Assembly: GCF_903652925.1 (NCBI RefSeq) | Contig: NZ_CAHLAR010000003.1 | Span: forward strand, 186,001-250,000 | DNA length: 64,000 nucleotides | Origin: Achromobacter anxifer | GTDB lineage: Bacteria > Pseudomonadota > Gammaproteobacteria > Burkholderiales > Burkholderiaceae_B | Direction of reading: 5' to 3' | Part shown: piece by piece, positions 25,289 to 34,101 of the stretch | How the letters are laid out: the number at the start of each line of letters is the position of its first letter | Position numbering within the stretch: the first letter of the stretch is position 1 | The notes under the pieces: generated by a model | Told to the model about the DNA's origin: nothing | Seen by the model: the letters and a program-made list of their open reading frames with translations, nothing else | The model's database searches: none | Made by a program: the position numbers and the translations under genes

Positions 25289-26392
25289 TCAGGCGCTGTT
25301 CTTGGGCGCCTTCACGCGCAGGCGCCGCATCAGGAGGAAGGCCGTCAGCAGCGCGACCAGGCCGTGGATCGCCCAGACGCCCACACCGAAGCTGAGCTTG
25401 CCGTTGGAGATCCAGGCGCGCGACAGGTTCATCAGGTTCATGTAGAGCAGGCCCACCAGGGCGGCGATGAGCAGGTCGCCCGAACGGCCCAAACGCGGAT
25501 TGACGGCGCCCAGCGGAATCGCCAACAGCGCCAGGTTCAGCGCGGCCAGCGGCAGCGAAACCCGCCACATCACTTGCGACCAGCTGTTGTCGGTGTTGTC
25601 CGCGATCAGCTGCGAGGTGGTGCGCGCCTTGGCAGAGCGTTCGGCCTTGGCGCGGGCTTCCGCCACGGGATCGCTGCCCGACTTGCTTTCCAGGCGCAGG
25701 CCATACTTGTCGAAATGCACCAGCCGGATTTCGAGTCCACCGGGCTTGAGGTCATAGCGGTGGCCCTCGCCCAGCACCAGGAAGCGGTCGCCGTTGGGCA
25801 ACGTTTCGCTATGCGCCTTGCTGGCGGTCAGCACGCTCAACCATTCGGGACCGGTTTCGCGGGCGAACACATTGCCCAGTTCGTCGCTGGGCTGCAGCGG
25901 GTCTTCGGCGAAGAACACGCGGCTGCCGCCGGAGGACTCCGCGAACTGGCCGGCCGTGACCTTGGACAGGTCCGAGCGCTGCTCGAAGCGTTCGTGGTAT
26001 TCGCCGATCTGGCGGTACGCCCAGGGCGCCGCCACCAGCGTCAGCCCCGCCACCGCCAGCGCCACGGGAATGGCAACGCGCAGCACCGGCCTGAGCCAGT
26101 CAGCCAGCGACAGGCCGCTGGCGAACCATACGACCATTTCGGATTCACGGTAATTGCGCGTGACGGTGGTCAAGACCGCGATGAAGATCGATACCGCGAG
26201 TATGGTCGGCAAGGCGGTGATGGTCGACAGCGCGGCCAGCACCATGACAACGTCGGCCCCGATGTTGCCGCCCGCGGCTTCGCCGAGCAGGCGCACGAGC
26301 AGCACGCTGAGCCATACGACGAGCAACGTGGAAAAGACAACGCCAGCGTGACTGGTGATCTCGCTGACGACAGAGCGTTTAAATAGAGACAT
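25289..26392 (-). CDS. lptF: LPS export ABC transporter permease LptF
   Basis: 367 residues with three N-terminal and three C-terminal membrane helices around a periplasmic beta-jellyroll, the LptF plan. Seen: [51 protein letters not shown] (coupling helix that docks on LptB), [31 protein letters not shown], and [26 protein letters not shown]. With LptG and LptB it pulls LPS out of the inner membrane. It is divergent from pepA as in E. coli, but lptG, usually next in line, is not here: a LysR gene converges instead. Confidence 0.93.
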   Translation of the reverse strand: MSLFKRSVVSEITSHAGVVFSTLLVVWLSVLLVRLLGEAAGGNIGADVVMVLAALSTITALPTILAVSIFIAVLTTVTRNYRESEMVVWFASGLSLADWLRPVLRVAIPVALAVAGLTLVAAPWAYRQIGEYHERFEQRSDLSKVTAGQFAESSGGSRVFFAEDPLQPSDELGNVFARETGPEWLSVLTASKAHSETLPNGDRFLVLGEGHRYDLKPGGLEIRLVHFDKYGLRLESKSGSDPVAEARAKAERSAKARTTSQLIADNTDNSWSQVMWRVSLPLAALNLALLAIPLGAVNPRLGRSGDLLIAALVGLLYMNLMNLSRAWISNGKLSFGVGVWAIHGLVALLTAFLLMRRLRVKAPKNSA

Positions 26393-26449
26393 GGGAGAAT
26401 ATGCGGGATAATCGACCGCATTCTACACAGACGCACACGGGAAACCCTC

Positions 26450-27958
26450 ATGGAATTTAGCACACAGACCACCGCTTCCCTGCACCAAGTCAAAACCGCC
26501 GCCCTGGCCGTCGGGGTGTACGCGGAAGGCGTGTTGAGCCCCGCCGCCGACCTCATCGACCGCGCCTCCAATGGCGCCGTGCGCGCCGTGGTCAAGACCG
26601 AGTTCCGCGGCCGCGCCGGTTCCACGCTGATCCTGCGCAACCTGCCCGGCGTGTCCGCGCAGCGCGTGGTGCTGGTCGGCCTGGGCAAGCAGGAAGAGTA
26701 TTCGGCCCGCGCCCACGCCTCGGCCGAACAGGCCTTCGCCTCGGCCTGCGTGTCGGCCCAGCTGACCGAAGGCGTGTCCACGCTGGCTGCCAACCCGATC
26801 GCCGACGTGGCCATCATCGCGCGCGCCCGCAGCGCCGCCATCGCGGCCGGCAACGCCACCTATCACTACGACGCCAGCTTCGGTAAACCCGATCGCGACG
26901 CTCGTCCCAAGCTCAAGAAGATCGTCCAGGTCGTCGAACGCGCCGACGCGGCCCAGGCTCAGAAGGGCCTGCGCGAAGGCGGCGCCATCGCCAACGGCAT
27001 GGACCTGACCCGCACCCTGGGCAACCTGCCCGGCAATATCTGCACGCCGACCTACCTGGGCGAAACGGCCAAGCGCCTGGCCCGCGAGTTCAAGTCGCTG
27101 AAGGTCGAAGTGCTGGAACGCAAGCAGGTCGAAGCGCTGGGCATGGGCTCGTTCCTGTCCGTGGCGCGCGGCTCCGAGGAAGCGCTGCGCTTCATCGTGC
27201 TGCGCCATGCCGGCGCCAAGACCGTCAAGAAGGGCGCCAAGGCCGCGCAAGGTCCCATCGTGCTGGTCGGCAAGGGCATCACCTTCGATGCCGGTGGTAT
27301 CTCGCTCAAGCCCGCCGCCACCATGGACGAAATGAAGTACGACATGTGCGGTGCCGCCAGCGTGCTGGGCTCGTTCCGCGCCCTGGCCGAACTGGAGCTG
27401 CCGCTGGACGTGGTAGGCCTGATCCCGGCCTGCGAAAACCTGCCCAGCGGCAAGGCCAACAAGCCGGGCGATGTGGTCACCAGCATGGCCGGCCTGACCA
27501 TCGAAATCCTGAACACCGACGCCGAAGGCCGCCTGGTGCTGTGCGACGCGCTGACCTATGCCGAACGCTTCAAGCCGTCCGCCGTGATCGACATCGCCAC
27601 CCTGACCGGCGCCTGCGTGGTGGCCCTGGGCAATGTCAACAGCGGCCTGTTCTCGAAGGACGACGCCCTGGCCGACGCGCTGGCCGCGGCCGGCCGCCAG
27701 TCCCTGGACACCGCCTGGCGCATGCCGCTGGACGACGCCTACCAGGAACAACTCAAGTCCAATTTCGCCGACCTCGCCAACATCGGCGGCCCTCCGGCGG
27801 GTGCGGTCACCGCGGCCTGCTTCCTGTCGCGCTTCACCTCCTCGTACCGCTGGGCCCACCTGGACATCGCCGGCACCGCCTGGCGCGGCGGCAAGGACAA
27901 GGGCGCGACTGGCCGCCCCGTTCCCCTGCTGATGCAGTACCTGCTGGACCAGGCTTGA
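26450..27958 (+). CDS. pepA: Cytosol (leucyl) aminopeptidase A
   Basis: 502 residues. M17 hexameric dizinc aminopeptidase. Seen: [37 protein letters not shown] (metal Lys and Asp and catalytic Lys), the signature [20 protein letters not shown] with catalytic Arg, and [14 protein letters not shown]. All metal ligands are present. It releases N-terminal residues from peptides in the cytoplasm; in E. coli it also binds DNA at cer and carAB. Its coding start is 57 bases from the divergent lptF start. Followed by holC after 22 bases. Confidence 0.97.
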   Translation: MEFSTQTTASLHQVKTAALAVGVYAEGVLSPAADLIDRASNGAVRAVVKTEFRGRAGSTLILRNLPGVSAQRVVLVGLGKQEEYSARAHASAEQAFASACVSAQLTEGVSTLAANPIADVAIIARARSAAIAAGNATYHYDASFGKPDRDARPKLKKIVQVVERADAAQAQKGLREGGAIANGMDLTRTLGNLPGNICTPTYLGETAKRLAREFKSLKVEVLERKQVEALGMGSFLSVARGSEEALRFIVLRHAGAKTVKKGAKAAQGPIVLVGKGITFDAGGISLKPAATMDEMKYDMCGAASVLGSFRALAELELPLDVVGLIPACENLPSGKANKPGDVVTSMAGLTIEILNTDAEGRLVLCDALTYAERFKPSAVIDIATLTGACVVALGNVNSGLFSKDDALADALAAAGRQSLDTAWRMPLDDAYQEQLKSNFADLANIGGPPAGAVTAACFLSRFTSSYRWAHLDIAGTAWRGGKDKGATGRPVPLLMQYLLDQA

Positions 27959-27980
27959 AACCGCGGCAACGGAACCCGGT

Positions 27981-28445
27981 ATGACGCGCATCGACTTCGC
28001 CTTCGGCGCGCCCGACCGCTTGCGCACCGCCTGCCAGGTGGTGCGCAAGCGCTACCTGGCAGGCCAGCGCCTGGTGGTGTACTGTAAGGACGGTGCCCGC
28101 CTGGCCGCGTTCGACCGCATGCTCTGGGCCTTCGACGATACGTCGTTCGTGCCGCACGTGCTGGCCAACGACCCGCTGGCGGCCGATACCCCGGTGATCC
28201 TGACTGCCGGGGATCCGCAGCAGGCCGCCGCCGCAGCGGGCCGGGGCGACCAGCCCCAACCCTCCTGGCTGCTGAACCTGGACAGCGACTGCCCTCCCGG
28301 ATTCGACGCCTTCGAGCGCCTGCTCGAAATCGTCTCCGACGACCCCGAGGACAAGCAGGCCGCCCGCCAGCGCTGGCGGACGTACCAGACCGCGGGCCAC
28401 ACCCCGCAAAGCCACGACCTCAGCCGCCAGCCGCCGGGCGCCTGA
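27981..28445 (+). CDS. holC: DNA polymerase III chi subunit
   Basis: 154 residues. Seen: TRIDFAFGAPDRLRTACQVVRKRYLAGQRLVVYCKD, the chi fold opening, then LDRMLW-like DRMLWAFDDTSFVPHVLAND and PVILTAGD, and the end DPEDKQAARQRWRTYQTAGH. Chi links the clamp loader to single-strand-binding protein. Position right after pepA is the conserved proteobacterial order (pepA-holC). Confidence 0.93.
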   Translation: MTRIDFAFGAPDRLRTACQVVRKRYLAGQRLVVYCKDGARLAAFDRMLWAFDDTSFVPHVLANDPLAADTPVILTAGDPQQAAAAAGRGDQPQPSWLLNLDSDCPPGFDAFERLLEIVSDDPEDKQAARQRWRTYQTAGHTPQSHDLSRQPPGA

Positions 28446-28492
28446 CCGCCACGCCCGCGCTGGCGCGCCCACTTCGAAATCCGGGAGCCATC

Positions 28493-28879
28493 ATGCCCTC
28501 TCGCCCCGCCGATGCCGGCATCCCCACCCTGACCCAGCGGGCCGAACCCTCGCTCCATGCGCCGTCCGCCGACGACAGCCTGGACGCGCCCCTGCTGACC
28601 GAACTGGCCGGCGAGGCCGGACCGGCCTATGACGACGAGGCCTTTCCGCTGCTGACCGAGGTAGCCGGACCGGCCGATACGTCCCCGACGGAGACCGAGG
28701 CCCAGACCGCCCCGGCCGCGCCCCCGGATGCCACCGTGCTGAGCGCGCGCCTGCAGGCCGAGGTCGAGCAGCTCATGCGCGAGGCCCTGGCTGAAGCCAT
28801 AGACCAGATCCAGGCCCGCATGGACGCCGAATTGCCTCGCATCGTGGCCCGGGTGCTGCGGGATGTAAGGCCGGGTTGA
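28493..28879 (+). CDS. Small acidic protein with repeated P-x-L-T-[E/Q] motif (possibly DUF2486)
   Basis: 128 residues, acidic and Ala/Pro-rich up to residue about 80, then an amphipathic helix LQAEVEQLMREALAEAIDQIQARMDAELPRIVARVLRD. The first part has three copies of one short motif: IPTLTQ, APLLTE and FPLLTE. I connect it with the DUF2486 family of betaproteobacteria, but that is from memory. The likely picture is a disordered arm with three binding motifs and a helical oligomerisation end. It lies 47 bases after holC, in the position that valS occupies in E. coli, and may be co-transcribed. Function unknown. Confidence 0.75.
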   Translation: MPSRPADAGIPTLTQRAEPSLHAPSADDSLDAPLLTELAGEAGPAYDDEAFPLLTEVAGPADTSPTETEAQTAPAAPPDATVLSARLQAEVEQLMREALAEAIDQIQARMDAELPRIVARVLRDVRPG

Positions 28880-29009
28880 CCCCTCTGGAACCTCTGTCCC
28901 GCCTCTGGTCTAATTCTTGGCAGAACTGGATTCTTAAGGGAACTGTAAGGTATCCTTCGCATCTAAGTCTCTCAGGCAACTATTACTCTGCCGCACACAG
29001 GAGTTCTCC

Positions 29010-29720
29010 ATGAACGAATATCGTCCGTCCCCTTTTAACCGTTCCGGCGCGATGGCCGGCGCGCCGGGAGAGGTCGCGCGCAACCAGGTCCTGCGCAATA
29101 CGTACTGGCTCCTGGCGCTGTCGCTGATCCCCACCGTGCTGGGCGCTGCCGTCGGCATGTACACCGGCATCAACCGCGTCATGGGCGCAAGCCCCGGCCT
29201 GTCCGCCATCGTGTTCCTGGTGGGCGCGTTCGGCCTGATGTTCGCGATCGAAAAGAACAAGAACAGCTCGCTTGGCGTGGTCCTGCTGCTGGCCTTCACG
29301 TTCTTCATGGGCGTGATGCTGTCGCGCCTGCTGGGCTTCGTCATGGGCATGAGCAACGGCTCGCAGCTGGTCATGACGGCCTTCGGCGGCACCGCGATCG
29401 TGTTCGGCACGATGGCCACGCTGGCCACCACCATCAAGCGCGACCTGTCCGGATTGCAGAAATTCCTGTTCATCGGCGCGGTCGTGATCCTGGTGGCGGC
29501 CCTGGCCAACATCTTCCTGCAGCTGCCGGCGCTGATGCTGACCATCTCGGTCCTGGCCATCGTCATCTTCTCGGCCTTCATGCTGGTCGACCTGCAGCGC
29601 GTGGTCAACGGCGGCGAAACCAATTACGTGTCCGCCACGCTGGCCATCTACCTGGACGTCTACAACGTCTTCTCGAACCTGCTGATGCTGCTGGGCATCT
29701 TCGGCGGCAACCGCGAGTAA
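29010..29720 (+). CDS. Bax inhibitor-1 / YccA-family membrane protein
   Basis: 236 residues with seven hydrophobic segments. Seen: VLRNTYWLLALSLIPTVLGAAVGMY, FLVGAFGLMFAIE, and the last two helices with YVSATLAIYLDVYNVFSNLLMLLG, where the conserved Asp of the BI-1 pH/calcium sensor sits. E. coli YccA modulates FtsH; the bacterial family (BsYetJ) conducts calcium. An inner-membrane protein here. Separate transcription unit: its own ribosome site (CAGGAG) and terminator. Confidence 0.93.
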   Translation: MNEYRPSPFNRSGAMAGAPGEVARNQVLRNTYWLLALSLIPTVLGAAVGMYTGINRVMGASPGLSAIVFLVGAFGLMFAIEKNKNSSLGVVLLLAFTFFMGVMLSRLLGFVMGMSNGSQLVMTAFGGTAIVFGTMATLATTIKRDLSGLQKFLFIGAVVILVAALANIFLQLPALMLTISVLAIVIFSAFMLVDLQRVVNGGETNYVSATLAIYLDVYNVFSNLLMLLGIFGGNRE

Positions 29721-29744
29721 TCGCAGAGCGGTCCTAAGCCGCTG

Positions 29745-29777
29745 AAAAGGGCCTACATTCACGTGTAGGCCCTTTTT
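29745..29777 (+). terminator. Rho-independent terminator of the BI-1 family gene
   Basis: Stem AAAAGGGCCTACA (29745-29757) pairs with TGTAGGCCCTTTT (29764-29776), loop TTCACG, ending in TTTTT. It starts 25 bases after the stop codon. Confidence 0.92.
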
Positions 29778-29818
29778 CTTTGCCCGGCCGGGGCCTCCCT
29801 TCCTGAAGGAGCCACACC

Positions 29819-30736
29819 ATGCCCGATCGCCGCCGCTTCCTCCAGGCCGCCGCCGCCACCGCCCTGGCCAGTCCCGCCTGGACGGCTCGCTCCCTCAGCA
29901 TGGAGGCCCCCATGCTGGCGCGGACCATACCCGTGTCCGGCGAGGCGCTGCCGGTCATCGGGCTGGGCACCGCCGACACCTTCAACGTGCCCCCTTCCGA
30001 CCAGGCCGCCATGGCGCCGCTGGCGCAAGTGCTGAACACGCTGCTGCAAAGAGGCGGCACGCTGATCGACACGGCGCCAAGCTATGGGCAGGCCGAAGCG
30101 GTCACCGGCGCGCTGCTGGCCCGCGCAGGCAACCCGCGCCCCAGGACCTTCCTGGCGACCAAGATCGGCGCGCAGGGCCATGAAGCGGCCATGCGCCAAG
30201 TGCGCCAATCGCAGCAGGCGCTGGGCCGCGACAAGCTCGACCTGCTCCAGATCCACAATCTGATCGACACCGCCAACCAGCTGGCGCTGCTGCGCGATCT
30301 GCAACGGCAAGGCGTGATCCGCTATTACGGCATCACCCACTACGCCGACCACGCCCATGACGAACTGACCCGGCTGGTCGAAAGCGAAAAACCCGATTTC
30401 GTGCAGGTCAACCTGTCCGTCGGCGACCGCAACGCGGAAAAGCGGCTGTTGCCCGCCTGCCAGGCCAACGGCGTGGCGGTGCTGATCAACCGCCCCTTCC
30501 AGGACGGGGCGCTGTTCCGCCAGGTCAAGGGCAAGCCGCTGCCCGGATTCGCCGCCGAGATCAATTGCGGATCCTGGGCGCAGCTCTTCCTGAAGTTCAT
30601 CGTCGCCCATCCCGCCGTCACCGCGGTCATCCCCGCCACTTCCAAGCCGGCCAACATGGCGGACAACGTGCTGGCGGGCTTCGGCCGCATGCCGAACGAT
30701 GCCATGCGGGAACGCATCGCCGCCCTGCTGGACTGA
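29819..30736 (+). CDS. Aldo/keto reductase with Tat-type signal sequence
   Basis: 305 residues. The N-terminus MPDRRRFLQAAAATALASPAW is a twin-arginine signal (RRRFLQ) with cleavage near ASPAWTA, so the enzyme is probably exported folded with its cofactor. The AKR barrel follows: LIDTAPSYGQAEAVTGALL holds catalytic Asp and Tyr, FLATKIG the Lys, and LDLLQIHNL the His. The C-terminal TAVIPATSKPANMADN is the NADPH adenine loop. A secreted AKR is unusual. Its substrate is unknown. A carrier gene starts 4 bases after its stop, so the two are one operon. Confidence 0.9.
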   Translation: MPDRRRFLQAAAATALASPAWTARSLSMEAPMLARTIPVSGEALPVIGLGTADTFNVPPSDQAAMAPLAQVLNTLLQRGGTLIDTAPSYGQAEAVTGALLARAGNPRPRTFLATKIGAQGHEAAMRQVRQSQQALGRDKLDLLQIHNLIDTANQLALLRDLQRQGVIRYYGITHYADHAHDELTRLVESEKPDFVQVNLSVGDRNAEKRLLPACQANGVAVLINRPFQDGALFRQVKGKPLPGFAAEINCGSWAQLFLKFIVAHPAVTAVIPATSKPANMADNVLAGFGRMPNDAMRERIAALLD

Positions 30737-30740
30737 CGCC

Positions 30741-32030
30741 ATGACGGCCGCCGGCGGCAGCATGCAGGACCGGACCGCGCAGGCGCTGGGCATACGCCCG
30801 GAAGAACTGGCGCCGGCGGCCTGCGGCTTCGCCTTTTTCTTCTTCCTGTTCTGCGGCTACTTCATGCTGCGCCCCATCCGCGAGACGATTGGCATACAGG
30901 CCGGCGTCGACCAACTGCAGTGGCTTTTCACCGCGACCTTCATCGCCATGCTGGCGGTCGTGCCGCTGTTCGGCTGGCTGTCCGCGCGCGTGCCCCGCGC
31001 GATGCTGGTGACCTGGGTCTACGCCGCCTTCGCCCTCAGCATGGCGGGCTTTGCCGCCCTGCTCTACCTGCGCCCCGGCAGCGTCTGGGCGGCGCGCGCC
31101 TTCTACGTCTGGCTGTCGGTGTTCAACCTGTTCGTCGTCTCCATCGCCTGGAGCCTGATGGCTGACGTGTTCCGCATGGATTCGGCCAAGCGCCTGTTCG
31201 CGTTGATCGCGGCAGGCGCCAGCGCCGGCGGGCTGTCCGGCCCCTTGCTGGGCGGATTGCTGGCCGGCGTCCTGGGGCCCTCGGGCCTGCTGCTGCTGTC
31301 CGCGCTGCTGCTGGCCGCCACGCTGCCGCTCAAGCGCTGGCTGCTGCGCTGGCGCGCCGCGCACCGGGACGACGTGGCGCCGGACGATATGCGGCGTCCC
31401 ATCGAAGGCTCGATCCTGGCCGGCCTGTCGCGCATCTTCCAGTCCCCTTACCTGATGGGGATTTCCTTGCTGGTGATCCTGCTGGCCACGCTCAACACCT
31501 TTCTCTACATGGAGCAGGCGCGGCTGGTGGCGCACGCCTTTCCCGACACCGCGCAGCGCATCCGCGTCTTCAGCGCGCTGGATTTCGCGGTGCAGGCGCT
31601 TTCGCTCTTGTCGCAGATCTTCATCACCGGCCGCGTCGCGGCGCGCCTGGGGCTGGGCTTCCTGCTGACCGCCGTGCCGCTGACGATGACGGCCGCCTTC
31701 CTGGCCCTGGCGGCCTTCCCCGTCTTCGGCGTGCTGGCCGGGGCCATGATCGTACGCCGCGTCGGCGAATACGCGTTGATCCGGCCGGGGCGCGAAATGC
31801 TGTTCACGGCAGTGTCGCCCGAGGACAAGTACAAGACCAAGAACGTCATCGACACCGTGGTCTACCGGGCCGGCGACGCGGCCAGCGGCTGGGTCAAGGC
31901 CGGCGTGGACATGCTGGGCCACGGCGTGGCGCTGATCGCGGTGCTGGGCGCGGCATGCGCCCTGGCCGCCGCCGCGGTGGGCTATGGGCTGGGCCGCAAG
32001 GCGGATCGGATCAATGCGGATGAGCCTTAG
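30741..32030 (+). CDS. MFS-type carrier of the NTP/NDP exchanger (TlcA-like) superfamily
   Basis: 429 residues, about twelve membrane segments. The N-terminal GFAFFFFLFCGYFMLRPIRETIGIQAG is the hallmark of the ATP/ADP-translocase-related family also found in free-living proteobacteria. Further: SIAWSLMADVFRMDSAKRLFALIAAGASAGGLSGPLLGG and the positive-inside VSPEDKYKTKNVIDTVVYRAGDAASGW. In free-living bacteria these are usually not nucleotide exchangers, so substrate is open. The ATG of MTAAGGS lies 4 bases after the reductase stop. Confidence 0.85.
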   Translation: MTAAGGSMQDRTAQALGIRPEELAPAACGFAFFFFLFCGYFMLRPIRETIGIQAGVDQLQWLFTATFIAMLAVVPLFGWLSARVPRAMLVTWVYAAFALSMAGFAALLYLRPGSVWAARAFYVWLSVFNLFVVSIAWSLMADVFRMDSAKRLFALIAAGASAGGLSGPLLGGLLAGVLGPSGLLLLSALLLAATLPLKRWLLRWRAAHRDDVAPDDMRRPIEGSILAGLSRIFQSPYLMGISLLVILLATLNTFLYMEQARLVAHAFPDTAQRIRVFSALDFAVQALSLLSQIFITGRVAARLGLGFLLTAVPLTMTAAFLALAAFPVFGVLAGAMIVRRVGEYALIRPGREMLFTAVSPEDKYKTKNVIDTVVYRAGDAASGWVKAGVDMLGHGVALIAVLGAACALAAAAVGYGLGRKADRINADEP

Positions 32031-32120
32031 ATTTTTTTGAACATCCATCTCATTGAAACAAACGTCTTCCCGGGACCGCCACCGCACAATGGCGCAGATC
32101 TCAACGCCTCGGGAATCGTC

Positions 32121-33086
32121 ATGAAACGCACTGCCTGTCTTGCCGCCGCCCTGTTGCTTTGCCTGGCCTCGCGCTCCGCGCTGGCGGGCTACCCCGAACG
32201 CGCCATCACCCTGATCGTGCCCGCCGCGGCCGGCGGCAACGCCGACATCACCGCCCGTCTCGTCGGCCAGGAAATGAGCCGCCAGCTGGGCCAGCCGGTA
32301 GTGGTGGAAAACCGCGTCGGCGCGGGCGGCCGCATCGGCACCCAGGCCCTGGCGCGCGCAGCGGCCGACGGCTACACCATCGGCTATGCCCACGTCGGCA
32401 CCCTGGTCCTGCACCGCTACCTGTTCAAGCAGCAGCTCTATGACCTGGACCGCGACATCACGCCCATCGGCCTGGTGGCCGAAACGCCCAACGTCATCGT
32501 GGTGAACGCGGCCTCGCCCTATCGCGACCTGAAGAGTTTCATCGAGGCCAGCCGCGCCCAGCCGGACCGCCTGACCATGACCTCGGCCGACCCCGGCACC
32601 ACCAGCGAGGTTGGCGTCAAGCTCTTCATCGCCCAGACCGGCGCCGCCGTGCGCCAGATCCCGTACAAGGCCACCGCCGCCCAGTTGGCCGACCTGCTGG
32701 GCGGCCACGTCGACTCCATGATGGAGAACCTGCCGCCGCTGATCGGCAATCTGAAGGACGGCCGCCTGCGCGCGCTGGCGGTCACCACCAAGACGCGCGC
32801 CGCCTCCAATCCGGACGTGCCCACGGTGGCGGAGCAAGGCTATCCCGACTACGAGCAGTCGGCCTGGAGCGCGCTGGTCGCGCCCGCCGGCACGCCGCCC
32901 GAAGTCATCGCCCGGCTGAACGCGGCGATGAACGCGGCGCTGCGCTCGGACAATATCAGCAAGGAACTGCGCAGCCGCTCCCAGGAACCGCTGGGTGGAA
33001 CGCCGCAGGACGTACAGAACCAGATACGCAAGGAGCTGCCCAAATGGGAAGGCATCATCAAGGCCGCCGGCACGACGCTGGATTGA
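32121..33086 (+). CDS. Bug-family (TctC-like) periplasmic substrate-binding protein
   Basis: 321 residues with signal peptide MKRTACLAAALLLCLASRSALA, start at that ATG. The mature part shows the Bug plan: YPERAITLIVPAAAGGNADITARL, VVENRVGAGGRIGTQALARAAADGYT and VTTKTRAASNPDVPTVAEQGYPDYE. Bug proteins abound in Bordetella/Achromobacter and bind carboxylates or amides such as aspartate, glutamate or nicotinamide. No TctAB membrane genes follow, as is common for Bugs. It heads a cluster with a hydrolase and a PLP enzyme, hinting that its ligand is an N-acylated amino acid (inference). Confidence 0.9.
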   Translation: MKRTACLAAALLLCLASRSALAGYPERAITLIVPAAAGGNADITARLVGQEMSRQLGQPVVVENRVGAGGRIGTQALARAAADGYTIGYAHVGTLVLHRYLFKQQLYDLDRDITPIGLVAETPNVIVVNAASPYRDLKSFIEASRAQPDRLTMTSADPGTTSEVGVKLFIAQTGAAVRQIPYKATAAQLADLLGGHVDSMMENLPPLIGNLKDGRLRALAVTTKTRAASNPDVPTVAEQGYPDYEQSAWSALVAPAGTPPEVIARLNAAMNAALRSDNISKELRSRSQEPLGGTPQDVQNQIRKELPKWEGIIKAAGTTLD

Positions 33087-33117
33087 GCCGCAACACCCGC
33101 CCTGCAGGAGTCCGCGC

Positions 33118-34098
33118 ATGGCGACGGTAAGTCGCGAGGATTTCTCCTGCGCCGCCGCGACCAATGCGTCGGCGTACCGGCGGGTCACCATTCCGATGCT
33201 GAAGATCGAGGCGGGGCCAGGCCCCGCCGTCGCTTTGATGGCGGGCGTGCACGGCGACGAATGGGAAGGCCAGGCCGCCATCCTGGACCTGTGGCGCCAT
33301 CTGCCCGGCATCCTGCGGCGCGGCACGGTCTACCTGCTGCCCGCGGTGAACGCCGAGGCCTCGCTGGCCGGCACGCGCCTGTCGCCTTCCGATGGCGGCA
33401 ATCTCAACCGCGCCTTTCTTGGCGCCCCCGCGCGCGGCTACACGGAAAGCGTGGCGGCCGCGCTCGAAGCCCGGCTGCTGCCGCGCATACAAGCGCTGGT
33501 GGACGTGCACAGCGGCGGCGCATCGCTGCGCTACCTGCCCTCATCGGTGATCACACGTTATGGAGACGACGCCTACGACGAGCGCCTGCCGGCCCTGGCG
33601 CGCGCCTTCGGGCTGCCAGACTGCGTCTACTTCCGCGGCAGCGAAGCGGGTTCCATGCCCGCTGCCGCCAGCCGCCACGACGTGCTGCGCCTGAGCGCCG
33701 AAATCGGCGGCGGCGCGGAGACCAGCCAGGCGCTGGTCGAGCGCTGCCGCGACGGCCTGCTGGGCTGCCTGGGCGAACTGGGGCTGCTGCCCGATCGCCC
33801 TGCCGCGCAGAATCGCGAGGTCCGGCTCTATGACCTGGACGCACCTGCCGCCACCCTGCGCGCCAGCGAAGCCGGCGTGTTCGTGCCTGCCGTCGAACTG
33901 GGCCAGGCGGTCGGCGCGCGCCAGCGCGTCGGCCAGCTGATCGAACCCGCCCGCCCCGACCTGTCTCCACGCCCCCTGATCAGCCCACAGGCCGGCACCG
34001 TCGTCTGCCTGCGCGCCCTGGCCCGCAGCGACGACGGCGATTGCCTGCTGCAGATCGCCCCCGCCCTCCCCCTGGACTCTCTTGCTTCAAAGTACTGA
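33118..34098 (+). CDS. AstE/AspA (succinylglutamate desuccinylase/aspartoacylase) family hydrolase
   Basis: 326 residues of the M14-like zinc deacylase family. Zinc ligands as expected: His45 and Glu48 (MAGVHGDEWEGQ) and His131 (LVDVHSGGASLRYLP). The substrate Arg/Asn segment is SDGGNLNRAFLG, and the catalytic Glu probably lies in LSAEIGGG. Relatives release the acyl group from N-acyl amino acids (N-acetyl-aspartate, N-succinyl-glutamate, N-acetyl-diaminobutyrate). The ATG of MATVSREDFS is used, 32 bases after the Bug gene. The C-terminus carries a small beta domain of the biotinyl-like shape (VGARQRVGQLIEP... AGTVVCLRA), as in the DoeB-type subgroup. Exact substrate is unknown. Confidence 0.9.
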   Translation: MATVSREDFSCAAATNASAYRRVTIPMLKIEAGPGPAVALMAGVHGDEWEGQAAILDLWRHLPGILRRGTVYLLPAVNAEASLAGTRLSPSDGGNLNRAFLGAPARGYTESVAAALEARLLPRIQALVDVHSGGASLRYLPSSVITRYGDDAYDERLPALARAFGLPDCVYFRGSEAGSMPAAASRHDVLRLSAEIGGGAETSQALVERCRDGLLGCLGELGLLPDRPAAQNREVRLYDLDAPAATLRASEAGVFVPAVELGQAVGARQRVGQLIEPARPDLSPRPLISPQAGTVVCLRALARSDDGDCLLQIAPALPLDSLASKY

Positions 34099-34101
34099 CC
34101 C

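Noticed and set aside
26401-26421. ATGCGG / CCGCAT inverted repeat between lptF and pepA
   Set aside because: Only six bases per arm in a short divergent promoter region; too weak to call an operator.
30627-33326. An 899-codon open frame on the minus strand across the carrier and Bug genes
   Set aside because: Runs antisense to two well recognised families; its composition (His/Gln/Arg-rich) is typical of GC-driven shadow frames.
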